Below, one piece after another: positions 1-7,409 of a stretch of DNA of 17,158 nucleotides. The notes beneath the pieces are model-generated. The model was not told where the DNA came from. It saw only the letters and a program-made list of their open reading frames with translations, and did no database searches. Every line of letters begins with the position of its first letter. Positions within the stretch are counted from its first letter, which is position 1. Both the position numbers and the translations under genes were made by a program. This DNA comes from an uncultured Campylobacter sp. (GTDB lineage Bacteria; Campylobacterota; Campylobacteria; Campylobacterales; Campylobacteraceae): positions 1-17,158 of the forward strand of contig NZ_CALKTT010000052.1 of assembly GCF_937997535.1 (NCBI RefSeq). Reading direction: 5' to 3'.

Positions 1-3000
1 ATGAAATTTGCGATGGCGTTTATAAATTTCGTCGCGGCCAAGCGCGGCTCATCGCGCAAAGCCTGTAAAAACGCATCTTCGTAATCGATCGCATAACATT
101 CGCCCTCAAAGCTCGGCGCGCAAGCTCTATTCTGCGGGGATTGATCGGCGCTAGAAGCATTTTTGCTTTCAAGATTTATTAAATTCAGAGCGGACGCTTG
201 GTTTATAGAATTTGCGGCGGAGCTTTCATTCTTTTTGCCGCTGCCTTCGGCGATGTTTTGAGCCACCGGCCCAAGCTTGCCTTTGCTCGCCGCATTGCCA
301 GCAAGCTCTTTAAAATCGCTTTGCAACGCGCAGCTATCTTTCACGCCGCTATGATTTTGCACATTCAAACCGCCCTGCCCCGCTTTGCGCTGTGTTTCGT
401 GCCGCAAATCATCGGTGTCCCGCCGCTGTGAAGCAAAATGCGGCGTGTTTTGGATAAAATTTTCGCCCGTTTTTTTCAGTCTAAATTTATAGCTCTGCTC
501 GCAGCCGTCGATATATAGGTTCTCAAGTCGCATGCCCGCTTCGCCGTCAAAGCTGACGGCTCGCAAGTCGCAAATGACCGCAGCAAACGCGTCAAATAGC
601 CGCCCTAACGAGCTTGAGCGGACGGAACGCGGCGCGATTTTTTCTAAATTTGCGACTTCGCTTGCATTAAATTTTGCCAAAAACTCGCACGCAGCGTCCT
701 TTGTATTAAATTTAAATATGAGCGCGAGCGCAAGCTTGTAGATGTTTTTGATAGCATTCTCGCCGCCGATAAGCGCGATCTCGTCAAATTTTGCGATGCG
801 ACGATAGCCGTGCGGGTCAAACACCATCACCTCGCCGCCCCAGATCGTGCCGTCCGTACCGTAGCCGGTGCCGTCGAAGCAGAAGCCGAGGTATTTTTTG
901 CCACTAAAAAGAAGATCGTTTTGCGCTAGATTCGACACCAGATGCGCGAAATGATGCTGGTAGCGGATCATGGGGTATCCTCGCTGCTCGAAAAAACGTG
1001 TGTGCGAAAACTGCGGGTGCAGATCCGCGATGACGGCGTCGAATTTCAGCTCGTAGGCGCGCACAAACATATCCAAAAGCGCGAAAAATCGCTCATTCGT
1101 GGCGACATTTTTAAGATCGCCGATGTAGGGCGAGATGAAAATTTGCCCGTCTTTGTAGATTGCAAACTGATTTTTAAGCTCCGCTCCGAGCGCCAGGAAA
1201 GTACCTTTGGCGCGGAATTTGCTAGGGAAAATTTTTGGATTCATTCCGCGAGAGGTTCGCAAAAACAAAGCGCGATTTCGTAGAAGCTCACGCATAAAAT
1301 CTCGCTTGGTTGCAGGCTCGCGCAGCGACATGTCCGCCCCGCATAAAAAAGCCCCGCTCACAAGATTGTGCTGCGTGCCCAAGCCACTCGCGCCAGAGCT
1401 CTGCGTCGCTTCCTCTTTCGCAATATGGCTTAGTTTTTGAGAAACGTTTTGTTTCTCCGCCGTGACGACGTCTGCTTTTTGAAGCAAATTTTGCTCCTCT
1501 GTAGAGCCGTTTTTTTGCGACGCTTGATCATTTGCAAACGGCGCGTTCTGCGGCGAGCGGAAATTTTGCGAGATCGATTGCGCTGCTTCAGACTTTGGCA
1601 CAAGGCTCGCGAATCTCGGCACGAAGGCGATACTATCGTCGCTCGGAGTTAAAATTTCGCGGTCATTATCTAGGTAAAACGAGATAACACCGCCCAGCTT
1701 CGCGCGCAACTCCTCGCTGCTAAAAATAATGGGCTCGCCGCTAATGTTGGCGCTTGTGGCGACGATCGGGCGATCAAAGTATTCAAAAAGCAGCAGATGC
1801 ACGCCAGTGTTGGCTAGGAAAATGCCGATTTTATTAAGGTTCGGCGCCACGCTTGGAGCGATAAAAATCGTGCTTGCTCTAAAAATCGCCGAAAAGCTTG
1901 CGGGCAAACGCACGAAATCGTCCCTGTTATCGGAATATGCGCCATGCGCGTCCGCCACACATATTTGCGCAGAGCATGAGCCTTGTGAATTTATCGTCTG
2001 TTGCGAACTTGGCTCGCTCACCGCACATTGCAAAGCCGCATTATCTGCAGCATTTTGCAAGTCCTGCTCACACGCCCCACGTCGCGAGTTCGTCCTATCC
2101 GCGGCATATTGCAAACTTGAAGTATTCGCAGAGCTTCGCGAAACGGGCTCGCTCGCCGCAGGCCGCAAATCAGATATCTTCGTTGAGAGTTGTAAATTTT
2201 GCTCGTCCGCATGCCAAGAATCGAGCGATACGTATCGCGGCTCTCTGCCATTTGCCGCAAATTGCGATTTTAGCTCGTTAGTCGTAGCTTGCGTCTCGCT
2301 TACTGCTTGCGGCGAGCTTAAATTTTTAGCCGCGCGCTGCAAATCAGACCGATCGTATGCGCGCTCTAGCTCGTTTGCCGCATACTGCGAGTCGTCTGCT
2401 GCTAGCATATCGCAGGCGAAATTACGGTGCGTCGTTTTGCTAAAAATTTGTGCACTCTGCAATTCGCCCTGTTCTGCACAATCTTCAGCGCTTTGCGTAC
2501 TAAATTTTTGCGCCGCAAAATTGCGCAAATTTTGTAGCGCAGAGCCCCGCTCTTGCGCCGTCTCTTCTTGCTCGCCTGCAAATCTCGGCGATATAGGATT
2601 TTTGCCTTGCGCCTTTAAATTTTGCGTGCCGAAATCCGCCGCAAAGCCCGTCAGCGTGCGCCAAACAAACTCGCGCTTTTTTAAAATCACGATCGGCTTG
2701 ACGTTACAGTCTATCAGCGCCTCTTCCTCTGCGCTTAGGCTTGCTGCGCGCCCTGCCTGCGCTGCGTCGCGACACATGATCGCAAAAGGCTTACTCGGGC
2801 GTTTTTTTAGCGTTCGTAGCATGCGTACTGTGCGCTCGTTCGTCGCATCGCAAACGATATGAAAGCCGCCCATCCCCTTGATCGCGCCGATCTGTCCACG
2901 CCGCAAAAGCTCCGCCGTGCGCGCTATCGCCTCCTCGCCGCTTGATAAAATTTCACCGCCCGTGCCGCATAAAAACAGCCGCGGGCCGCAGTGTGGGCAG

Positions 3001-3950
3001 GAGATCGGCTCGGCGTGATAGCGGCGCGTGAGCGGGTCCGTGTATTCGCCGCGACAGAACTCGCACATCTCAAACACCCTCATCGTGGTGTTTGCGCGGT
3101 CGTACGGCAGCGCAGCGATAATACTAAGGCGCGGGCCGCAATCCGTGCAGTTGATAAAAGGATAGTGGAAGCGCGGATTTTGCGGGTCGTAAAACTCTTT
3201 TTTGCACTGATTGCAGATCGCAAAATCGGGCAAAATCGGATTAAATTTACGCCCCTCCTTGGATTGCGTGATCTTAAAATCAGTAAAATTCTGCATAAAA
3301 TCTTGCGTATTTAGATCGCTGCGGGTAATTTTATCGATACGACAAAGCGGCGGCGCTTCGCTGCGAAGGCGCCGCTCGAAAATTTTTAAAATTTCTTCTT
3401 CGCGCAGATCTTGCTCGGCGTTTTGCGGATCGCGCTTGGAGCCCTGCAAATCCTGCGAGCAGAGGTTTTGCTCGGGTAAAGCCGGCAAGATAGAGCCCTG
3501 CTCGTTTAGATTTAGCTCGGATAAGTTGGGCAGAAATTTCACGCTCACTGCGGCTTGAAAATCTCTCATCAAATCATGCGACAAGCTCGTTAAATCGGGC
3601 AGGTTTGCTAAATCGTTTGCTAGATCACGTGGCAAGCCGGCCGAATCATTCGGTAAATTCGGTGCGCTTTGCGGCGAAATGGAGTTCGGATTCAAATTTA
3701 AGCCCGTAAAATTTAGTGACGAGCTTGCGGCTTCACTCGAATTCGGTTCATCTAAATTTAAAAAGGCGGAATTTTTATCGACTGAGTTCTGTTGCGCCCC
3801 AAAAATATCTGCGCAAACGATGATTTTAACGCCCTCACCGTCATTATAAACCTCGCCTTTCAGCCCCAAATCCACGGCAAGCTTGTAGACGAACGGGCGA
3901 AATCCGACCCCCTGCACCGCTCCGAAAACCTCAAATTTAGCCACTTTCAT
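1..3950 (-). CDS. hypF: HypF carbamoyltransferase, hydrogenase maturation; partial, greatly enlarged by low-complexity insertions
   Basis: HypF uses carbamoyl phosphate and ATP to carbamoylate the C-terminal cysteine of HypE, the first step in making the CN ligands of the [NiFe] site; it acts in the cytoplasm. I translated 1316 uninterrupted codons from the ATG at 3950 to the left edge, where the gene is cut before its stop. Domains in order: acylphosphatase (VQGVGFRPF, residues 12-20); two zinc fingers (CNQC 246-249 with CTDC 268-271; CEFC 296-299 with CPHC 318-321); YrdC-like (KGMGGFH 358-364, KKRPSKP 382-388, SANISGEP 733-740); Kae1-like (HHFAH 999-1003, FDGTGYG 1025-1031). From memory E. 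coli HypF is about 750 residues. The excess lies in four N/Q/S/A-rich insertions (about residues 50-183, 428-690, 778-897, 1161-1282), all between conserved blocks. An in-frame ATG at 3956 is an alternative start; neither has a strong Shine-Dalgarno. It follows the 87-aa ORF by 10 bp. Confidence 0.93.
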   Translation of the reverse strand, partial: MKVAKFEVFGAVQGVGFRPFVYKLAVDLGLKGEVYNDGEGVKIIVCADIFGAQQNSVDKNSAFLNLDEPNSSEAASSSLNFTGLNLNPNSISPQSAPNLPNDSAGLPRDLANDLANLPDLTSLSHDLMRDFQAAVSVKFLPNLSELNLNEQGSILPALPEQNLCSQDLQGSKRDPQNAEQDLREEEILKIFERRLRSEAPPLCRIDKITRSDLNTQDFMQNFTDFKITQSKEGRKFNPILPDFAICNQCKKEFYDPQNPRFHYPFINCTDCGPRLSIIAALPYDRANTTMRVFEMCEFCRGEYTDPLTRRYHAEPISCPHCGPRLFLCGTGGEILSSGEEAIARTAELLRRGQIGAIKGMGGFHIVCDATNERTVRMLRTLKKRPSKPFAIMCRDAAQAGRAASLSAEEEALIDCNVKPIVILKKREFVWRTLTGFAADFGTQNLKAQGKNPISPRFAGEQEETAQERGSALQNLRNFAAQKFSTQSAEDCAEQGELQSAQIFSKTTHRNFACDMLAADDSQYAANELERAYDRSDLQRAAKNLSSPQAVSETQATTNELKSQFAANGREPRYVSLDSWHADEQNLQLSTKISDLRPAASEPVSRSSANTSSLQYAADRTNSRRGACEQDLQNAADNAALQCAVSEPSSQQTINSQGSCSAQICVADAHGAYSDNRDDFVRLPASFSAIFRASTIFIAPSVAPNLNKIGIFLANTGVHLLLFEYFDRPIVATSANISGEPIIFSSEELRAKLGGVISFYLDNDREILTPSDDSIAFVPRFASLVPKSEAAQSISQNFRSPQNAPFANDQASQKNGSTEEQNLLQKADVVTAEKQNVSQKLSHIAKEEATQSSGASGLGTQHNLVSGAFLCGADMSLREPATKRDFMRELLRNRALFLRTSRGMNPKIFPSKFRAKGTFLALGAELKNQFAIYKDGQIFISPYIGDLKNVATNERFFALLDMFVRAYELKFDAVIADLHPQFSHTRFFEQRGYPMIRYQHHFAHLVSNLAQNDLLFSGKKYLGFCFDGTGYGTDGTIWGGEVMVFDPHGYRRIAKFDEIALIGGENAIKNIYKLALALIFKFNTKDAACEFLAKFNASEVANLEKIAPRSVRSSSLGRLFDAFAAVICDLRAVSFDGEAGMRLENLYIDGCEQSYKFRLKKTGENFIQNTPHFASQRRDTDDLRHETQRKAGQGGLNVQNHSGVKDSCALQSDFKELAGNAASKGKLGPVAQNIAEGSGKKNESSAANSINQASALNLINLESKNASSADQSPQNRACAPSFEGECYAIDYEDAFLQALRDEPRLAATKFINAIANF
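1860..2669 (-). repeat. Largest HypF insertion, with degenerate LQxAA units
   Basis: It encodes HypF residues about 428-697, placed inside the YrdC-like domain where E. coli HypF has only a short loop. Recognisable units include SQYAAN (521-526), DLQRAAK (536-542), SQFAAN (562-567), SLQYAAD (612-618), DLQNAAD (630-636) and ALQCAVS (639-645). The composition is rich in A, S, Q, N, E and D, so a disordered or helical linker is likely. The last part (about 680-697) may already belong to the conserved domain. Confidence 0.7.
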
Positions 3951-3960
3951 ACACATACTT

Positions 3961-4224
3961 TCATAAATTGCGCGACGCCGGAGCTGTTTTGCGGGTAAAA
4001 TGCGCTCGCGACGGGCGGACAAAGCGTTCCGGACGCTGCAAAATATGCTCTAAATTTAATAAAATTTGATCCTTTGCTTCGGCGCCCTTTGCCGCTTTTT
4101 TAAAATTTCGCGCGATCTCATCTACGTTAAATTTAGCCCGTATGGCGCAGCTATCGGCACCGCAATGCCCGCGCAACTCGCTGTTTTGTACATAAGGCTT
4201 CAAAGCTTTGCCAAAAACTCGCAT
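3961..4224 (-). CDS. Small protein of unknown function between hydE and hypF (87 aa)
   Basis: I do not recognise this protein. It starts 11 bp after the hydE stop and ends 10 bp before the hypF ATG, so it sits in the operon as a gene would, and its codon choice resembles its neighbours. It is soluble and basic at the C-terminus, has no membrane segment or signal peptide, and contains one cysteine pair in the context GHCGADSC (residues 19-26). The middle (about 34-65) looks helical and charged. The upstream region lacks a clear Shine-Dalgarno, so translation may depend on coupling to hydE. A role in hydrogenase maturation would be guilt by association only. It could also be a non-translated spacer ORF. 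Confidence 0.6.
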   Translation of the reverse strand: MRVFGKALKPYVQNSELRGHCGADSCAIRAKFNVDEIARNFKKAAKGAEAKDQILLNLEHILQRPERFVRPSRAHFTRKTAPASRNL

Positions 4225-4235
4225 ATATGCCCGAT

Positions 4236-5873
4236 CTAGCGAGCTTGAAGCGCGTAGCTGTCGCTAAAGCTCACATCAAAATTTTTGCAAAGTTTAAGCA
4301 TTAAATCCGCAAATTTGCGCCCGCCAAACATCGCTCCGCCGAAGATCAAAACGTCAAAATCCTCTTTGCGCTCATCCGCCAGATCGCTTAAAAAATAGCC
4401 CAAACTATCGAAAAATCCGAACGCAAACAGCTTTTCATTGGCGCCTGCGAGCGCATAGCTCATCGCCGAGCGCAAAATTTTATCCACTTGCACGCAGCCG
4501 CGCTCGTCCGTGCAAAAATCTAGTAGCACCCCTTTGCCGCCCGCAAAATCCTCCGCAGCCGCCATCAAAAACTCCGCATCGCGCCCCCAGATAAGCTGTG
4601 CGGCGATGCTAAAAATACCGTAAAATCCCGCGTTTGCGCTTTTTAAAATTTCATCGATTTTCGCGGCGTCTACGTTAAATTTGGCGCTAAAATTTTCAAG
4701 CAGCTTAGCGCCCGTTTCGTCGGCGCAAATTTGCGCCTTAAGCTCGTCAAAACTGCGCGGCAGATCAAATTTAAGCAGAATTTTTTTAGAGCTTTCGCCA
4801 TAAATTGCGATCTCATCATCCGCGCCCGCACCCAAAAAGCAGCGCAAAACCCGTTTTTTCTGATCATCTAGCAGTCCCTTTTCGCGGCACGTAAGCGCAA
4901 AAAGAGCAGAGTTTTTGTCCTTTGAGTTTTTCAGATAAGTGTTTGCGGCGTCGCTTAAAAAGCCCTTGTTTTGCACGATCAAAAAGCCGTTTTGCAGTGG
5001 CGCGACCTTAAAAATTTTATCTTTCTGCGCCGCGCTTTCGCATTTTACGCTTAAAAAATAGATCTCGTCGCTTGCCAAAGCGCGCCCCAGCGCAAACACG
5101 AATATGTCGCCCGCAAGCTTTACGTCAAAAAATTTAGGCGTGTCCTCGTGATTTTTTCTAAAGATCGCATTGGTTTTTAGGCTTATGAGTGGCTTTTCGA
5201 AGGCTGCGAGCGCGATTTTGCTCTTTTCGTCGCTCACAAAAATCCCATCCAGCGCCCCCACTCCTGCGGCTATCAGAAAGTCGGCGCTAAAATCCACGTC
5301 CGCTTTGAGCGTGAAAGTTGCGCCGCCGCGCTTAATCTGCACCTGCCTGGCATGAAATAAGTTTATGCGGCAAAACTCTAGTAAGCGGGCAAAATTCTCC
5401 CTGCTTACCGCTTCAAATTTTCCCTCATGAAGCACGTCGGTGCCGCTTATTACTCCGAATTCGTTTTGAGACGGCTCGGCGTGAGCGAGGTATTCTTTCA
5501 TCACTCGCGGGGTGAAGTTATTAAATTTAGCCGTGTTATGGGCGTTTGAAATTTCATCCTCGAAAAATTTGTTTAAATCGCCCAAGGAGGCACCTTCAAA
5601 CGTGCCGTTAAATTTCAGCGTTTTTGCTTCGACGCTGCCCTCGTCCACCACGCGCACGGAGGATTTTGCCAAAAATATGGAGTTTGGGATCAGCGGCATC
5701 GCCTCGTCGCTAAATTTTAAAATTTCATCCTCACTGCCGCGCACGAAAAGACTTATTAAGCTCGCCTCTTTTTTCAGGCAAAACTCAAGTGCGCTTTTGC
5801 GAGCATAAAACAGCAAGAAGTGCGCTATCAGCGCGTTTTCATTAAGGTAATTAAACTCATATGCTACTATCAT
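4236..5873 (-). CDS. hydE: HydE-type hydrogenase accessory protein, possibly HypF-related
   Basis: This 545-residue cytoplasmic protein occupies the place of hydE in epsilonproteobacterial hyd operons (Helicobacter, Wolinella), where it is linked to hydrogenase activity or maturation without a defined reaction. I chose the ATG at 5873: it has a strong AAAGGGGGCGAG ribosome site and gives a 17 bp overlap with hydD, whereas the upstream ATG at 5948 would add 25 residues lying inside hydD. There is no signal peptide and no membrane span. The C-terminal part (about 416-545) resembles the end of HypF: a FYGIFSIAAQ block, then FGFFDSLGYF and VLIFGGAMFGGR near 508-519, comparable with the LFDAVAA, FHDALAQGF and LVFSGGVxxxR blocks of HypF. 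No HHxAH motif is visible, so the HypF active site seems absent. The name rests mainly on position and length. Confidence 0.75.
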   Translation of the reverse strand: MIVAYEFNYLNENALIAHFLLFYARKSALEFCLKKEASLISLFVRGSEDEILKFSDEAMPLIPNSIFLAKSSVRVVDEGSVEAKTLKFNGTFEGASLGDLNKFFEDEISNAHNTAKFNNFTPRVMKEYLAHAEPSQNEFGVISGTDVLHEGKFEAVSRENFARLLEFCRINLFHARQVQIKRGGATFTLKADVDFSADFLIAAGVGALDGIFVSDEKSKIALAAFEKPLISLKTNAIFRKNHEDTPKFFDVKLAGDIFVFALGRALASDEIYFLSVKCESAAQKDKIFKVAPLQNGFLIVQNKGFLSDAANTYLKNSKDKNSALFALTCREKGLLDDQKKRVLRCFLGAGADDEIAIYGESSKKILLKFDLPRSFDELKAQICADETGAKLLENFSAKFNVDAAKIDEILKSANAGFYGIFSIAAQLIWGRDAEFLMAAAEDFAGGKGVLLDFCTDERGCVQVDKILRSAMSYALAGANEKLFAFGFFDSLGYFLSDLADERKEDFDVLIFGGAMFGGRKFADLMLKLCKNFDVSFSDSYALQAR

Positions 5874-6735
5874 CTCGCCCCCTTTTTGCAAATCGATCCG
5901 CGATATCTTGGGCGCTAAGATCGGCGATTTTTTCATGCGCGAAGCCAAGATCCGATAGGTACTTAAGCGCCGTTTTTTCCATGGTTTTTGAGGACTCTAA
6001 AATCGCGGAGCTTAGCTTAAAGCTCGCTTCCTCGATGCGCTGCGGCACGACCGCTAGAATTTTAACGTGAGGCAGATCGCCGCAAAGATCCATCATCTGC
6101 AGGGTTTGAAGCATTTCGACCTCGTGCGCCGAGCCGCTCCAGCTGATCTGCTTAGGCATCGCGTCGTAGTCGAAAAAATATACCTCGCCGCCCTTTGCGC
6201 CGTCCGCGTCTATACAATCTACGAGCAAAATTTCATCAAATTCCGCCATCGTAGGCATCAAAAAGCTAGCCAGCGTCCCGCCGTCGATAAAGCGGATCTG
6301 ATCCACGCTCCGGCTCGGCGCGGTGGAGTTTTCGGCGATGAAGTCCGCATTGATAGAGCTTTGCGCTGTGGAATTTATGACGGAATTTTGCAAAGTAAAA
6401 TTTGAAGCGGAATTCTGCTTTGTGGAATGTTTTGAAGTAGAATTTCGGTCTAAATTTGCTGCTGCGAAATTTTGCTTAAAGATAGAATTCTCATCCGCAA
6501 AATTTTGCAAGGAGTCGCGCTCTATGGAATTTTGCGAGGTAGAATTTTGTATCGCAGAGACTTGGGCGGAATTTTGCATAAAATTCTGCGCCGCGAAATC
6601 CTCGCCCGCCATAGAATTTTGTGCGGCGGTTTTAGGATAAAATTTATAGTTCTGCGCGAGCGCGCGGACGAAGTGCACACCTATGCCCTCGTCCGCGTAG
6701 ATGACGTTGCCGATACCCAGTACCAGCACCCTCAA
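5857..6735 (-). CDS. hydD: HydD [NiFe]-hydrogenase maturation endopeptidase with a QNS-rich insertion
   Basis: A peptidase of family M52 (HyaD/HybD type) that removes the C-terminal tail of the large subunit HydB once nickel is inserted. The HybD metal-site residues are present: Glu16 in YADEGIGV, Asp173 in LLVDCID and His204 in GSAHEVEML, plus the IDGGT block at 150-154. The start is a TTG at 6735 that overlaps the hydC stop (TTGA) and follows AAGGAAGAG; it aligns MRVLVLGIGN with the family N-terminus. The length is 292 residues, against roughly 160-180 for the family. The excess is one insertion, about residues 35-145, made of degenerate QNS/QNF/ENS/RNS units. It lies between the first helix and the IDGGT strand, so the catalytic fold should survive. 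It overlaps hydE by 17 bp. Confidence 0.93.
   Translation of the reverse strand: MRVLVLGIGNVIYADEGIGVHFVRALAQNYKFYPKTAAQNSMAGEDFAAQNFMQNSAQVSAIQNSTSQNSIERDSLQNFADENSIFKQNFAAANLDRNSTSKHSTKQNSASNFTLQNSVINSTAQSSINADFIAENSTAPSRSVDQIRFIDGGTLASFLMPTMAEFDEILLVDCIDADGAKGGEVYFFDYDAMPKQISWSGSAHEVEMLQTLQMMDLCGDLPHVKILAVVPQRIEEASFKLSSAILESSKTMEKTALKYLSDLGFAHEKIADLSAQDIADRFAKRGRDDSSI
6301..6633 (-). repeat. Degenerate QNS/QNF low-complexity repeat inside hydD
   Basis: This encodes HydD residues about 35-145. Thirteen QNS, QNF, ENS, RNS or related triplets recur at irregular spacing of 3-14 residues. In DNA the shared core on the minus strand is CAAAATTC or CAAAATTT. From 6361 to 6660 I counted 15 RAATTY hexamers (GAATTT, GAATTC, AAATTT, AAATTC). 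The repeat is not an exact tandem array. Confidence 0.8.
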
Positions 6736-7406
6736 GCGTGCTCTTCCTTTTTAAATTTATAGCCGCTTACGATTGCATCCATCGCACCGTCTCTGCCCTT
6801 GACGGCGTTAAAGACCGCCATATAGACGTGGATCGGTACGAAGATTATGATGATATTCATGCAAAGATGGTGAATCATTCGTACTTCGCTTAGACCGCCC
6901 ATCGCAGCTTCCAGCGGGCGCAAGAGCCCGTATAGCGCACCGCCTAACCCCTCGTGATAGACGTGAACGTATAGAATCATTCCGGTTAGGCAGATTACGA
7001 ACAGCACTAGATAAAAGCCCAGATAGGAGATGAACTGCAAAGGGTTATAAACGCCGCGAAGATGCGGGTGCTCGCCCAAAAAGATATAGTATTTGATCTG
7101 GGCGATCCAGACGCGCGGGCTAAAAAAATCCTTGATGCTTAAAAGCTCTTTTCTGCTCTTTTTATCGAAGAAAAAAAGGTAGGTTTTAAAGATCGCCGCA
7201 CCGATCATCGCAAAGCCGAAGATCAGATGTACGAATCTAAATTTAGCCTGCATGAAAAGCACCGGCTCGGGATTAATCTCGGGCGCGGTGAAAACAAAGG
7301 CGATGTAATATCCGGTGATCACCAAAAGCGTAATGCAAAGCGCGCGCAGCCAGTGCGTGAGCCTAAGACCGATGGAGAATTCATATTCCGCAAATCTTTT
7401 TTTCAT
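6732..7406 (-). CDS. hydC: HydC, di-heme cytochrome b membrane anchor of the hydrogenase
   Basis: The b-type cytochrome subunit that anchors HydAB to the inner membrane and transfers electrons from the small subunit to menaquinone. It has 224 residues, normal for the family, with four hydrophobic spans: about 20-40, 58-80, 124-148 and 180-205. Candidate heme ligands are His18 (RLTHW), the His in RFVHLIFG (span 2), and the His residues in MIHHLCMN and VPIHVYMA (span 4). The ATG lies 3 bp after the hydB stop with AAAGGA upstream. The stop overlaps the hydD TTG start, which implies translational coupling. Confidence 0.95.
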   Translation of the reverse strand: MKKRFAEYEFSIGLRLTHWLRALCITLLVITGYYIAFVFTAPEINPEPVLFMQAKFRFVHLIFGFAMIGAAIFKTYLFFFDKKSRKELLSIKDFFSPRVWIAQIKYYIFLGEHPHLRGVYNPLQFISYLGFYLVLFVICLTGMILYVHVYHEGLGGALYGLLRPLEAAMGGLSEVRMIHHLCMNIIIIFVPIHVYMAVFNAVKGRDGAMDAIVSGYKFKKEEHA

Positions 7407-7409
7407 CGT

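Noticed and set aside
1898..2281. Plus-strand 127-codon frame with short repeats
   Set aside because: It mirrors the same hypF insertion, and its repeats reflect the LQxAA units on the other strand.
1729..2862. A 377-codon open frame on the plus strand
   Set aside because: It lies opposite hypF, is very rich in Cys, Ala and Ser, and shows no domain. It stays open because the low-complexity hypF insertion lacks stops on both strands.
1..3950. hypF as a pseudogene or as several genes
   Set aside because: One frame runs through all domains without a stop or frameshift, and the insertions fall at loops with all key motifs kept.
5874..5948. Upstream hydE start at 5948
   Set aside because: It would add 25 residues overlapping hydD, while the ATG at 5873 has a strong ribosome site and a normal short overlap.
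6323..6762. Two plus-strand frames with repeated EFC-type and ILRG-type units
   Set aside because: They are antisense readings of the QNS repeat of hydD and have no ribosome site or homology I can see.
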